A stretch of DNA of 64,000 nucleotides from Bradyrhizobium algeriense (GTDB taxonomy: Bacteria; Pseudomonadota; Alphaproteobacteria; Rhizobiales; Xanthobacteraceae). The DNA is taken from positions 682,001-746,000 of the forward strand of contig NZ_JAZHRV010000001.1 in assembly GCF_036924595.1 (NCBI RefSeq). Direction: 5' to 3'. A model generated the notes under the pieces. That model made no database searches, had not been told where the DNA came from, and worked only from the letters and a program-made list of their open reading frames with translations. The position numbers and the translations under genes were made by a program. Shown piece by piece: positions 1 through 9,083 of this stretch (positions are counted from its first letter, which is position 1; every line of letters starts with the position of its first letter).

Positions 1-8
1 CTATCGGA

Positions 9-875
9 ATGGGCCGTGGTACGGCCCGCGCGATTATCAGGATATTTATGGCAACCGCCCTGACCTGGTGCGCCGGCACCATGGCCGCCGCGGGAGCTGA
101 TCTTTATCGCGCGAAGGTCACCGTGACGGGCCAGGGCGAGACGAACCGCATTTTTGGCTTTGCCGTCTGTCTGGAGGACGTCCTCATCAAGGTGTCAGGC
201 GCACTGAAGCTCAGTGGTGATCCGCGACTGGCAGCCTACAAATCGAAGGCAAAAGGTTTCGTCACGGGCTTCAGCTATCGCGACCAGTTTTTTGGCAAGC
301 CCATTCGGGACGAGCAGGGTACCCGCGACCGGCCCTACGATCTCACCGTGGAGTTCGAGGAAAGCAAGATCGACGACATTCTCAAGACGCTTGGCCTCAA
401 GCCCTGGCTTTCACATCGTCCGCGCCTTGCCGTCTTTGTCGAGATGGAACAAGGCGTAAGGAACTATATCGTGACAACAGATGGAACCCAGTCCGACTTG
501 CAGCGCGACGCGTTGCTCGCCGCGGCTGACAAGCGCGGCATGGACATTGTGCTGCCGGGCACGGCGGCGTTGGCGAAATCGAACATCACGGGCGCGGAGC
601 TCAGGACGGCGCCATTCCCGGCGCTGGCGCCGATTGCGGCCGAGCAGGGTGGCGAAGTCGTTCTGGTTGGGCGATTGGTCTGGAACGATCGGGATCTCGG
701 CTGGGCCACGCAGTGGCAGATGGACTGGGGCGGCCGGATGCACCGTTGGCAGGTTCGCGGCGTCACCTTCGATGAGGCGTTCCGGCGCGGCATCGGCGGC
801 GCGGCCCAGGTCTTGTCCGGCAACGGCGATCCGGTAACCCGGTCGTCGGCGGCGGGAGGAAACAAGCTTCATTGA
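9..875 (+). CDS. DUF2066 domain protein, probably exported
   Basis: A 288-residue protein of the DUF2066 type. The N-terminus has a basic stretch (residues 3-12), a hydrophobic core and an Ala-rich end near residue 29, which reads as a signal peptide, so it is probably periplasmic or membrane anchored. The mature part opens with the family-like start LYRAKVTVTGQ and contains the VLIKVSG motif. Function is unknown in the family. I kept the first ATG because starting at position 48 would remove the basic signal-peptide residues. It ends 20 bases before a hairpin-rich repeat and converges on the SDR gene. Only 8 bases upstream are visible, so its operon context is unknown. Confidence 0.75.
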   Translation: MGRGTARAIIRIFMATALTWCAGTMAAAGADLYRAKVTVTGQGETNRIFGFAVCLEDVLIKVSGALKLSGDPRLAAYKSKAKGFVTGFSYRDQFFGKPIRDEQGTRDRPYDLTVEFEESKIDDILKTLGLKPWLSHRPRLAVFVEMEQGVRNYIVTTDGTQSDLQRDALLAAADKRGMDIVLPGTAALAKSNITGAELRTAPFPALAPIAAEQGGEVVLVGRLVWNDRDLGWATQWQMDWGGRMHRWQVRGVTFDEAFRRGIGGAAQVLSGNGDPVTRSSAAGGNKLH

Positions 876-894
876 TTCCCGTAGGCGCCTGATT

Positions 895-1000
895 AAAGCG
901 TTTTCCAGCGAAGTGGAAACCGGTTCGCGTCAAGAAAACGCGTCAAAACAAGAATCTAGAGCCCCGTTCCGATTCAATCGGAACGGAAAAGGCTCTAGCC
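895..1000. repeat. Dispersed hairpin repeat, copy 1 (between convergent genes)
   Basis: A roughly 106-base element that recurs in inverted orientation at 56052-56160 with only a few mismatches. It contains a nested hairpin: outer arms 956-963 and 991-998 (CTAGAGCC/GGCTCTAG), inner arms 964-973 and 977-986 (CCGTTCCGAT/ATCGGAACGG) with a 3-base loop. It lies between two convergent genes, so it may act as a bidirectional terminator. The TAG stop codon of the SDR gene (995-997 on the minus strand) is inside it. Confidence 0.85.
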
Positions 1001-1729
1001 GGCGAGAAAGCCGCCATCGATTGCGACCACCGTTCCGGTCGCATATTGCGACGCCGGCATGCAGAGGAAAGCTACGGCGCCGGCGACATCTTCCGGCTGC
1101 CCCCATCGTTTGAAGGCGGTGCGGTCGGCGATGCGCTGGTAATGCGCGCGATCGGACCGGCCGGCGGCATTGATCGAGGTCTCGATATAGCCCGGCGCCA
1201 CGGCATTGACGCGGATGCCTTCCTCGGCCCAGGCCAGAGCGAGCGCCTTGGTCAGCATCACGACGCCGCCTTTGCTGGCGCAATAGGCGGGAATGCGCGG
1301 CAGCGCCAGCGTTGCGTTCATCGAGGCGATGTTGACGATCGAGCCCTTGCTGTTGGCCAGCAGCGGGCGGAAAGCCATGCAGGTCCGGAACGTGCCGGTC
1401 AGATTGACATCGAGCACCTTGGTAAAGGTCTCGATCTCATATTCCTTGTCGCGCGCCAAAATGCCGGCGCAATTGACCAGCGCGTCGACGCGGCCATGCC
1501 GTTGCGCAAGCGCTGCGACCGCGGCGTCGTCGGTGACATCAAGCGTTGTCAGCTCAAGTCCTGCCTGAGGCTGCAGCGGCGTCCGGGCAAGATCGGCATC
1601 ATTGACGGCGGTGGCGGTGACCGTCGCGCCGAGCTCGCGGAACACGCTGCTGATGGCGGCGCCGATATCGCCGGCGCCGCCGATCACAACGGCATGAAAA
1701 CCCTGGGCCAGCGAGAAGGTGGAGGTCAT
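995..1729 (-). CDS. SDR-family NAD(P)-dependent oxidoreductase
   Basis: A 244-residue classical short-chain dehydrogenase. It shows the glycine-rich cofactor motif GGAGDIG near residues 18-24, NCAG near 87, and the catalytic Tyr-Lys pair in AYCASKGG, and it ends with the typical DGGFLAG tail. It overlaps the upstream LacI gene by 4 bases (ATGA), so the two are translationally coupled. From its position it probably oxidises or reduces a sugar, polyol or sugar acid handled by the divergent catabolic operon; the substrate is not evident. The last codons and stop run into the dispersed repeat. Confidence 0.88.
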   Translation of the reverse strand: MTSTFSLAQGFHAVVIGGAGDIGAAISSVFRELGATVTATAVNDADLARTPLQPQAGLELTTLDVTDDAAVAALAQRHGRVDALVNCAGILARDKEYEIETFTKVLDVNLTGTFRTCMAFRPLLANSKGSIVNIASMNATLALPRIPAYCASKGGVVMLTKALALAWAEEGIRVNAVAPGYIETSINAAGRSDRAHYQRIADRTAFKRWGQPEDVAGAVAFLCMPASQYATGTVVAIDGGFLAG

Positions 1730-2781
1730 CGTGATCGTCCGTGTCGTTTCAGGGGTGCAGGCGGGGCCGTCGACTCGCGAACGACGAGCGAGTAGTCGAT
1801 TTCGTGATGCATGATGGCCTGTTCGCCGGCCAGCCGCCGGACCAGATATTCGCCGGCGCGCTGCCAGGTCTCGCCGGTGGGGACATGAATGGTGGTCAGG
1901 CTCGGCCGCAAATGCCGGCTCCAGTCGAGATCGTCGAAGCCGACGACGGAGAGGTCACGCGGCACCGAGAAACCGCTGCGCTCAGCTTCCAGCAGCACGC
2001 CGTAGGCGATGACGTCGTTGCCGCAGACCACCGCGGTCGGGCGGTCATCGAGGCTGAGCAGATAGCGCGCCGCCTCGCGCGCATCGTCGAGCGTATAGGG
2101 CACCTCGACATGCCACTTATCCGGCAGTTCGACGCCGCCCTCGGCAAGGGCGCGGCGGAAGCCGGCGACGCGGGCGCTGGCGCGGTCGTTGTTGCGCTGG
2201 AGCGCGGAGACGACCCCGATCCTGACATGTCCGAGTTCAACGACATGCGCGGCGGCGCGGTAGGCCGCGGCCTCGTTGTCGGTGCCGACGCAGGGGTAGG
2301 GACGATCGGGCCGATAGATGCCGACATTGATGAAGGGCACCGAATTGTCGGCGAGCATCTTGCGCAAGGCGTCGTGATGGCAATCGCCGCGCAGCACCAG
2401 GCCATCGACGCCGCGACTGATCAGGTTGCGCGCCTGCTCCAGCTCGGCGTCGAGGTCGTAGCCGCTGGTGGTCAGCAGCAGCATGTAGCCGACCGAGGAA
2501 AGATATTTCTGCAGCGAGGCGATACCGCGCGCGAACATGGTGTTGTCGATGGTCGGCACGATTGCGCCGAGCGTGCGCGAGCGGCGCGACGACAGGATGC
2601 GCGCCGGCGCATGCGGGATGTAGCCGACCGCATCGATCGCTTGCGAGATCCGTGCGCGCAAGTCGGGGCTCACCGCTTCGGGATTGTTGATCGCGCGCGA
2701 GACTGATGCCGTCGATACGCCGGCCCGCGCCGCGACGGCACGAATGCCTTGTTTCAATGATCTGGTGGCGGGCGGGTTCAT
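1726..2781 (-). CDS. LacI-family transcriptional regulator
   Basis: A 351-residue LacI/GalR repressor. The N-terminal helix-turn-helix is clear ([19 protein letters not shown], residues 18-36), followed by the hinge region and a periplasmic-binding-protein-like effector domain ([10 protein letters not shown] near 72-81, [19 protein letters not shown] near 276-294). It is divergent from the ABC transporter/catabolic operon and coupled to the SDR gene. Two LacI-type palindromes lie in the shared intergenic region, so it very likely represses both directions and is released by a sugar or sugar acid. Confidence 0.93.
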   Translation of the reverse strand: MNPPATRSLKQGIRAVAARAGVSTASVSRAINNPEAVSPDLRARISQAIDAVGYIPHAPARILSSRRSRTLGAIVPTIDNTMFARGIASLQKYLSSVGYMLLLTTSGYDLDAELEQARNLISRGVDGLVLRGDCHHDALRKMLADNSVPFINVGIYRPDRPYPCVGTDNEAAAYRAAAHVVELGHVRIGVVSALQRNNDRASARVAGFRRALAEGGVELPDKWHVEVPYTLDDAREAARYLLSLDDRPTAVVCGNDVIAYGVLLEAERSGFSVPRDLSVVGFDDLDWSRHLRPSLTTIHVPTGETWQRAGEYLVRRLAGEQAIMHHEIDYSLVVRESTAPPAPLKRHGRSR

Positions 2782-2792
2782 GGCGCGATGGA

Positions 2793-2804
2793 TGTAACGT
2801 TACA
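2793..2804. promoter_or_regulatory. Probable LacI operator O1 (TGTAACGTTACA)
   Basis: A perfect 12-base palindrome with the central CG typical of LacI-family operators, 11 bases upstream of the LacI start codon on the minus strand. It probably mediates autoregulation of lacI-SDR. A second, near-perfect version is at 2901-2914. Confidence 0.75.
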
Positions 2805-2873
2805 CAAATGGCTGATCAACAAAATACGCAAGTTTGGAAATTCTGCAAATTCATCGATGGATTGTCCGTTCTC

Positions 2874-2914
2874 TTGACAGGCGAGAGGTGGCGCTTAGGA
2901 TGTAACCGGTTTCA
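2874..2914 (+). promoter_or_regulatory. Sigma70-like promoter overlapping LacI operator O2
   Basis: TTGACA at 2874-2879, a 16-base spacer, then TAGGAT at 2896-2901. The operator TGTAACCGGTTTCA (2901-2914, one mismatch from a perfect palindrome) begins at the last base of the -10 box, where a bound LacI protein would block initiation. It precedes the binding-protein gene by 49 bases. Confidence 0.7.
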
Positions 2915-2963
2915 GAATGGCGCTGCCGAGCAGGCGGGACAAGCCAGGTCAGGGAGGAGTTCA

Positions 2964-4265
2964 ATGAACGCCAGGATGTTTGCGGCGCACGTCGCGTTGC
3001 CGGTTCTCGCGGTGGCCGCCGTCAGCGCACAGGCAAATGCGGCCGACTTCGACTGGAAGAAGTTCCAGGGCAAGACCGTCACATTCCTCGCCAACAACAA
3101 TCCCGTGGGGCAGGCGCTGCTGACCTACAAAGCCGATTTCGAGAAGCTCACGGGGATAACGCTCAAGGTCGACGGCTACCAGGAGCAGCAGATGCGCCAG
3201 CGGCTGGTCACCGTCATGAATGCGCGCAGCGACGAGGTCGACGTGTTCATGACGCTACCGTCGCGCGAGGGCGAGCAGTTCGCCGTCTCCGGCTGGTACG
3301 CCGATCTCTCCGCCATGTCGAAGAACGAGGTGGCAACGGACTACGACTTTGCCGGCCTGAGCCAGGCGCTGCTCAAGGCCGGGACGTTCAACGGCAAGCT
3401 GACCAGCATGCCCATGAACATCGAGGGGCCCATTCTTTATTATCGCACCGACATCCTCAAGAAATGCGGCGTCGAGAAGCCGGCGACCATCAAGGATCTC
3501 GAAGCCGCAGCACAGAAGATCAAGGCCTGCGACAGTACCGTCACGCCGTTTGTTTCGCGCGGGCTGAAGCCCGCGGTCGCCTACACTTTCAGCAACATGC
3601 TGCACAATATCGGCGGCAGCTACATGGCCAACGGAAAATCCAATCTTTGCTCGGCGAAGGGCAAGGAGACGCTGGATACCTACAGTCGGCTGCTGCGCGA
3701 ATATGGCCCGCCCGGCGTGGTCAACTACAGCTTCCAGCAGATATCGGCGCTCTATCGCGGTGGCCGCGCCGCGATGTCGTTCGAATCTTCCAATGAACTG
3801 CGCACCGTGATGGACGGCGGCGAGCGGCTCAAGGATACCGGCCTGACGCCGTTCCCGGCGGGCGAGGCCGGGCAGGTGCCGACCGCGATCGGCTGGGGCA
3901 TGGCGGTGTCCGCCTACAGCAAGGAGCCGAGTGCGGCCTGGTACTTCGTGCAATGGGCCACGAGTCCGGAGATTCAAAAGCGCACGGCGCTGCAGGGAAT
4001 CGCGCCGCCGCGGCCGGCGGTCGCCAACGATCCTGAATACCGCAAGTGGATCGATGCCGAGCCGGTGCGCAAGGAATGGCAGGCCGCGCTCGACGTGCTC
4101 GCCACCAAGGGATCCTCCGAGGTCGGCTACCCGATCGTCGCCAATCCGCAATCGCGCGAATTCATCGGCCAGGCGGTGCAGGATCTGATCCTGAAGCAGA
4201 AGACCGTCGATCAGGCCTGTGCCGATGCGGACAAGGCGCTCGATGCGCTGATCGCGCAAAAGTAG
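2964..4265 (+). CDS. ABC sugar transporter, extracellular binding protein
   Basis: A 433-residue family 1 (MalE/UgpB-like) solute-binding protein. The ATG at 2964 follows a good ribosome site (GGGAGGAG, about 7 bases upstream) and opens a clean signal peptide ending in an AxA site (QANAADF). The frame is open further upstream, but those codons lie in the promoter and operator. Features include VTVMNARSDEVDVFMT near residues 87-102 and YYRTDILKKCG near 163-173. It delivers the ligand to the two permeases encoded next. The clustered enzymes suggest a hexose, polyol or sugar acid. Confidence 0.92.
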   Translation: MNARMFAAHVALPVLAVAAVSAQANAADFDWKKFQGKTVTFLANNNPVGQALLTYKADFEKLTGITLKVDGYQEQQMRQRLVTVMNARSDEVDVFMTLPSREGEQFAVSGWYADLSAMSKNEVATDYDFAGLSQALLKAGTFNGKLTSMPMNIEGPILYYRTDILKKCGVEKPATIKDLEAAAQKIKACDSTVTPFVSRGLKPAVAYTFSNMLHNIGGSYMANGKSNLCSAKGKETLDTYSRLLREYGPPGVVNYSFQQISALYRGGRAAMSFESSNELRTVMDGGERLKDTGLTPFPAGEAGQVPTAIGWGMAVSAYSKEPSAAWYFVQWATSPEIQKRTALQGIAPPRPAVANDPEYRKWIDAEPVRKEWQAALDVLATKGSSEVGYPIVANPQSREFIGQAVQDLILKQKTVDQACADADKALDALIAQK

Positions 4266-4311
4266 CGGTCGGCGTCACATCGACGACTGCAATCTGAAAG
4301 GAAGCGCAAGC

Positions 4312-5199
4312 ATGTCGGATGCCGCTGCGACATTGACGCAGGACCGGCAAAAGCTGGAACTGTCGGCGCTCTCGGCGCCGGCGGTGATCTTCACTGTCGC
4401 GATGATCGCGTTCCCGGTCGTCTACACGATCTGGCTCGGCTTCCAGAGCTTTTCGTCGACCGGCCAGCAGTCCTTTGCAGGTCTTTCGAACTACGCCAAG
4501 CTCGCCTCCGATTACGAGTTCTGGCACGGGCTGTGGGTCACCATCGCGCTCTATGTGCTCTCGCTGGTCCTGCAACTTGTGTTCGGCGTCTGGCTGGCGC
4601 TGGTTCTGTTTCACGCCAAGCGCCTGCCCGGGATCGTGCGGTCGATGTTCATCTCGCCGTTCATGATGCCGCCGGTGGTCGCCGGCATGATGTGGCTCGT
4701 GATCCTCGATCCGTCGCTCGGGGCGGCAAACTACATCCTGCAATCGCTCGGCCTGCCGCCGTCGGAGTGGCTGGCCTCGCCGAGGTGGGTCATTCCGACC
4801 GTCGCGCTGATCGACAGCTGGCAATGGACGCCCTATGTCGCGCTGATCGTGCTTGGTGGGCTGCAGTCGTTGCCGCCGAGCGTCTATGAAGCCGCCCAGA
4901 TCGACGGCGCTTCGGCGTTCAAGACCTTCCAGCGCATCACGCTGCCGCTCCTTCTGCCGACCATCGTCACCGCAGCCATCCTGCGCAGCGTCGATCTCTT
5001 GCGCTTCTTCGACATCATCTACATCACGACCCAGGGTGGTCCCGGCAACGCCTCGAACACGCTCAACATCTACGGCTTCCGGGTCGGGTTTGAGTTCTTC
5101 AACATCGGCTATGCCAGCGCATTGATGCTGACGCTGACCGCGATCGTGTTCGGCGCGGTGCTCGCGTTCAACCGCCTGCGCGGCGCGGTCGCCTGGTAG
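4312..5199 (+). CDS. ABC sugar permease (MalF/UgpA type)
   Basis: A 295-residue integral membrane permease with about six membrane segments. The ATP-binding-cassette contact loop is recognisable near residues 189-208 (YEAAQIDGASAFKTFQRITL, the EAA motif). It forms a heterodimer with the next gene product. An AAGGAAG ribosome site precedes the ATG. The length is normal for the family. Confidence 0.93.
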   Translation: MSDAAATLTQDRQKLELSALSAPAVIFTVAMIAFPVVYTIWLGFQSFSSTGQQSFAGLSNYAKLASDYEFWHGLWVTIALYVLSLVLQLVFGVWLALVLFHAKRLPGIVRSMFISPFMMPPVVAGMMWLVILDPSLGAANYILQSLGLPPSEWLASPRWVIPTVALIDSWQWTPYVALIVLGGLQSLPPSVYEAAQIDGASAFKTFQRITLPLLLPTIVTAAILRSVDLLRFFDIIYITTQGGPGNASNTLNIYGFRVGFEFFNIGYASALMLTLTAIVFGAVLAFNRLRGAVAW

Positions 5200-5207
5200 A
5201 TGCCGCG

Positions 5208-6035
5208 ATGACCGACGCACCGACCGCCGATCGCTGGATCCGCCACCTCAACCTGCTGCAGCTCGTGCTCGCGGGCATCATCATCATGACGCCGACGGTA
5301 TGGATGGTGCTGTCGTCGTTAAAGCCTTCGTTCGAGGTGACGGCCTATCCGCCGACGCTTGTTTTCTCACCGACGCTGGAGAACTACGTCGAGCTGATGA
5401 AGACGACGCCGTTCGTGAGCTACGCGGTCAACAGCCTGATCGTCACTATCGGCTCGACCAGCCTCGGATTGCTGTTCGGGATTCCCGCAGCCTTCGCCGT
5501 GTCATGGACCCGGATATCGTGGCCGGCCATCCTGACGCTGGCGGCGCGCATGGCGCCCGGCACGCTGTTCCTGCTGCCGTGGTACGTCATGTTCCGCCAG
5601 GTCGGCATGATCGGCTCCTATACGGCGCTCATTCTCAGCCACGCCGTCATCACGCTGCCGATCGTGATCTGGGTGCTGCTGCCGTCCTTCGATGGCATCC
5701 CGCGCAGCGTGTTCGAAGCAGCTCAGGTCGACGGTTGCAGCATCACGCGCATTCTCTGGCGCATCGCGCTCCCGCTGGTCGGCTCGGGCATCGCGGTTGC
5801 GGCGATCCTGGCCTTCGTATTTTCCTGGAACTATTTCCTGTTCGCGCTGGTGCTGTCGAACGGCGACAGCAAGACGCTGATCGCGGCCGCGTTCAACTTC
5901 ATCGGCGAAGGCTCGACGCAATGGGGCGCGCTGATGGCGGCGGCGACGCTGATCGCGCTGCCGCCGCTCGTTCTCGCCGCACTGGTTCAGCGCTGGCTGG
6001 TCTCCGGGCTGACGCTCGGCGCGGTAAAAGGTTAG
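5208..6035 (+). CDS. ABC sugar permease (MalG/UgpE type)
   Basis: A 275-residue permease, partner of the preceding gene and separated from it by 8 bases. The EAA loop is visible as FEAAQVDGCSITRILWRIAL near residues 167-186, and the C-terminus has the typical VSGLTLGAVKG end of MalG-like permeases. The closest neighbours are the binding protein upstream and the dehydrogenase downstream, all in one operon. Confidence 0.93.
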   Translation: MTDAPTADRWIRHLNLLQLVLAGIIIMTPTVWMVLSSLKPSFEVTAYPPTLVFSPTLENYVELMKTTPFVSYAVNSLIVTIGSTSLGLLFGIPAAFAVSWTRISWPAILTLAARMAPGTLFLLPWYVMFRQVGMIGSYTALILSHAVITLPIVIWVLLPSFDGIPRSVFEAAQVDGCSITRILWRIALPLVGSGIAVAAILAFVFSWNYFLFALVLSNGDSKTLIAAAFNFIGEGSTQWGALMAAATLIALPPLVLAALVQRWLVSGLTLGAVKG

Positions 6036-6043
6036 GTGCTCCG

Positions 6044-7048
6044 ATGAATATCTCTCCATCAGCCAATTCGATCATGCGTGCCGCCGTCTTCCACGGCCAT
6101 GAACGCATCACCATCGAGCGCGTGGCGATGCCGGAAGTGGCTGTTGGCGAGGTGCTGGTGCGCATCTCGCGCACGGCGCTATGCGGCTCCGACTTCAAGC
6201 TCTGGCACAAGGGCGCGGAATTCACGGCTGGTCACGAAATCTTCGGCGTGGTCGAGCAGCCGGGCCATCGCCTGCATGGCCGTCGCTGCGCGATCTATAT
6301 CCCGCTGCATTGCGACCGTTGCGCCGCCTGCAAGCGCGGCGACACGCAGATGTGCCTGGAAGTGTCGAGCCTGATCGGCTGGAACCGGCCGGGCGGCTAT
6401 GCCGAATATGTGCCGGTGCCGGAGAACTGCCTGCTGGAGGTGCCCGACGACATCGAGGACAGTATCGCGCCGCTGCTGCTTGACGTGATCGGCACCTCGG
6501 GCCACGCCGTGCGGTTCGTCAGCCGAGTGGTGCCGCCGCAGGAGGCTGGCCCTGTTCTGGTGATGGGGGCGGGGCCGGTCGGGCTTGGCGTCGTATTGGC
6601 GCTGCGCAGTCTCGGCTATGACGACATCCATGTCTCCGATCCGAACGCGACACGGCTTGCCATCGCGCAATCCTTCGGCGCAAAAACGCACCCGGTCGGC
6701 GGTACCTCGAAACGCTTTGCGCTGATCATGGAGTGCTCGGGCGCGCATGCGGCGCGCAACCTCGGGATCGAGCTCGTCCTGCCTCGCGGCGCGCTGGTGC
6801 TGGTCGGCGAGAACGCCGCGCCATGGACCATCGAGGAAGGCAAGGTGTTCCGCCGCAAGGACTTTTATATGATCCGCACCTTCTATTTCCCGATCGCCGA
6901 TTTCGAGCCGAACGTCGCGCTGCTGCGCCGCTACAAGGACGAATACCGCGTCCTCGTCGACGGCGAGTTCGGACTTTCGAGTTTGCCGGAAAATTTCGCA
7001 CGCTTCGCCAAAGGCGAGTTGATCAAGCCCGTGCTGGCGCTGGACTGA
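6044..7048 (+). CDS. Zinc-dependent medium-chain alcohol/polyol dehydrogenase
   Basis: A 334-residue MDR-family dehydrogenase. It has the catalytic zinc Cys in TALCGSDFK near residue 47, the GHE motif near 64-66, a four-cysteine structural zinc lobe (CDRCAACKRGDTQMC, near 90-104) and a Rossmann motif MGAGPVGLG near 174-182. It probably oxidises a hydroxyl of the imported sugar or polyol. I chose the ATG at 6044 (AGGT ribosome site 8 bases upstream); the alternative is 6074. It is inserted between the permeases and the ATPase gene, which ties it to the transporter. Confidence 0.88.
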   Translation: MNISPSANSIMRAAVFHGHERITIERVAMPEVAVGEVLVRISRTALCGSDFKLWHKGAEFTAGHEIFGVVEQPGHRLHGRRCAIYIPLHCDRCAACKRGDTQMCLEVSSLIGWNRPGGYAEYVPVPENCLLEVPDDIEDSIAPLLLDVIGTSGHAVRFVSRVVPPQEAGPVLVMGAGPVGLGVVLALRSLGYDDIHVSDPNATRLAIAQSFGAKTHPVGGTSKRFALIMECSGAHAARNLGIELVLPRGALVLVGENAAPWTIEEGKVFRRKDFYMIRTFYFPIADFEPNVALLRRYKDEYRVLVDGEFGLSSLPENFARFAKGELIKPVLALD

Positions 7049-7053
7049 CGATT

Positions 7054-8127
7054 ATGGCCTCTATCTCGATCCGCAATCTCGTCAAGCGCTACGGCAACTT
7101 TGCCGTGATCCCCGATCTCAACCTCGAGATATCAGATCACGAGTTTGTCGTTTTTGTCGGCCCTTCCGGTTGCGGTAAGTCCACGCTTCTCCGCATCATC
7201 GCAGGGCTCGAGCCGATCACGGCGGGCGAGGTCTATATCGGCGACAAACGCGTCAACGGCATCCCGGCGGCGCAGCGCGATATCGCCATGGTGTTCCAGG
7301 ACTACGCGCTCTATCCGCACATGCGCGTCTACGAAAACATGTCCTTTGCGCTCGAACTGCGGGGGACGCCAAAGGCCGAGATCGACGCGCGGGTGAAACG
7401 CGCCGCGGCGCTGCTGCATATCGAACCCTATCTCGACCGCAAGCCGAAGGAATTGTCCGGCGGCCAGCGCCAGCGCGTGGCGATGGGGCGCGCCATCGTG
7501 CGCAATCCCAAGGCTTTTCTGTTCGATGAGCCGCTTTCCAATCTCGATGCAAAGCTGCGCGGGCAGGTGCGGGCCGAAATCAAGGCATTGTCGCAGGAAC
7601 TGAAGACCACGATGGTCTTCGTCACCCATGACCAGATCGAGGCCATGACCATGGCCGACCGCATCGTGGTGCTGCAGAGCGGCGCGGTGCAGCAATACGA
7701 CACGCCGGAGGCGGTCTATGAGCGGCCGGCCAACCAGTTCGTGGCAGGCTTTATCGGCTCGCCGGCGATGAATTTCTTTCCGGTCGAGTGGCGCGCCGAC
7801 GGCGTGGTGTTTTCGAAAGACGGCGCGGCGGTGCCGCTCGGCGCGGAAAGTTGCGGTCCGCTGCGCAAGGCCGGCAATGGCGTGCTCGGAATCCGTCCCG
7901 AGCACTTCGCACTGGCGGCAGATCCGGCCGACGGCATGGCGGTGACGATCAAGCTGGTCGAGCCGCTCGGCTCGGATACGCTGATCCATTTCGACCTCGC
8001 AGGCGCCTCGGCGATTGCGCGCGTCGATCCGTCGCTGCGGCCGAAGGTCGGCGAGATACTCAGCCTTCGCCCGCAGCCGGGAAAAACCCATCTGTTCGAC
8101 AGCGCCGACGGCCGGGTGCTGCAGTGA
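7054..8127 (+). CDS. ABC sugar transporter ATPase (UgpC/MalK type)
   Basis: A 357-residue ATPase. Walker A is GPSGCGKS near residues 36-43, Q-loop VFQDYALYPH near 80-89, signature LSGGQRQRV near 134-142, Walker B FLFDEPLSNLD near 154-164 and switch His in VTHDQ near 190. A C-terminal TOBE-like regulatory domain follows (GIRPEHFAL). It energises the permease pair encoded upstream. Its last four bases overlap the GTG start of the kinase gene. Confidence 0.95.
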   Translation: MASISIRNLVKRYGNFAVIPDLNLEISDHEFVVFVGPSGCGKSTLLRIIAGLEPITAGEVYIGDKRVNGIPAAQRDIAMVFQDYALYPHMRVYENMSFALELRGTPKAEIDARVKRAAALLHIEPYLDRKPKELSGGQRQRVAMGRAIVRNPKAFLFDEPLSNLDAKLRGQVRAEIKALSQELKTTMVFVTHDQIEAMTMADRIVVLQSGAVQQYDTPEAVYERPANQFVAGFIGSPAMNFFPVEWRADGVVFSKDGAAVPLGAESCGPLRKAGNGVLGIRPEHFALAADPADGMAVTIKLVEPLGSDTLIHFDLAGASAIARVDPSLRPKVGEILSLRPQPGKTHLFDSADGRVLQ

Positions 8128-9083
8128 CCGCGCGCGAGGCGACCGAAGATCGGGAGGCGATCGCTGATATCGCGTCGAGCGCGGAGCGGGTCCGTATCGT
8201 CTGCCTCGGGCTCTCCGCGCTTGATCAGGTCTGGCGCGTCGACCGGTTTTTTTCTGGCCAAAGCGAGAAGATCAGGAGCCTGGACTATTCGACGCTCGGC
8301 GGCGGAATGGCGGCAAACGCCGCCGTGACGGGTGCGCGGCTCGGCGGCTCCATCGCGTTCTGGGGCCGCGCTGGAGACGATGCCGCAGGGCGCGAAATGC
8401 GGTCGGCGCTGGCTTCCGAAGGGATCGACGTCGCAAACTTCAGATTATTTCCGGATGGACGCTCCTCGGTTTCGGGGATCATCGTCGACAGATCAGGCGA
8501 GCGGCAGATCGTGAATTTTCGCGGGGCCTTTCCCGAGGCGGCCGATTGGCTGCCGCTGGATGAAGTGGCGCAGACGTCCGCGGTGCTTGCCGATCCGCGT
8601 TGGGTCGAAGGCGCAATCGCGCTGTTCGGCAAGGCGCGCGCGCTTGGCATCCCGACCGTGCTCGACGGCGATGTCGCCGACGCCGAGGTGTTCGAGCGCC
8701 TGCTGCCGCTCACCGATCACGCTGTCTTCTCCGAGCCTGCGCTCGCTTCCTTTGCCGGATCGGCGGATGATGCGGCCCTGAACAAGCTGGCGCGGTTCAA
8801 TTGCCGTGTCGTCGCCGTCACGCGCGGCAGCGAAGGGGTGAGTTGGCACGAGAACGGCCGCCTGCAGCGGCGCGCCGCATATCCTGTTTCCGTCGTCGAT
8901 ACGACAGGCGCCGGCGACGTCTTCCACGGCGCCTATGTCTTTGCGATCGGCGCGGGCCTTAAGGTGCAGGATGCCATGGCGTTCGCCGCCGCGGCCGCCG
9001 CGCTGAAATGCACCCGTTCGGGCGGCCGCGCCGGAATTCCTTCCATCAATGACTGTCTTGCCTTCATGAGGACGCACCAATGA
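8124..9083 (+). CDS. PfkB-family carbohydrate kinase
   Basis: A 319-residue ribokinase/PfkB-family sugar kinase starting at GTG 8124, in a 4-base overlap with the ATPase gene. It shows the N-terminal substrate region (GLSALDQVWRVDRF), the di-glycine motif (GGGMAANAAVTGARLGG, near residues 56-72) and the catalytic anion-hole motif DTTGAGDVFHGAY near 260-272. It should phosphorylate a ketose or keto-deoxy sugar acid with ATP before aldol cleavage by the next enzyme. The substrate cannot be named from sequence alone. Confidence 0.9.
   Translation: MTAREATEDREAIADIASSAERVRIVCLGLSALDQVWRVDRFFSGQSEKIRSLDYSTLGGGMAANAAVTGARLGGSIAFWGRAGDDAAGREMRSALASEGIDVANFRLFPDGRSSVSGIIVDRSGERQIVNFRGAFPEAADWLPLDEVAQTSAVLADPRWVEGAIALFGKARALGIPTVLDGDVADAEVFERLLPLTDHAVFSEPALASFAGSADDAALNKLARFNCRVVAVTRGSEGVSWHENGRLQRRAAYPVSVVDTTGAGDVFHGAYVFAIGAGLKVQDAMAFAAAAAALKCTRSGGRAGIPSINDCLAFMRTHQ

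Noticed and set aside
3255..5220. Two long minus-strand ORFs opposite the first ABC operon
   Set aside because: Shadows of the binding-protein and permease genes; no ribosome sites or motifs.
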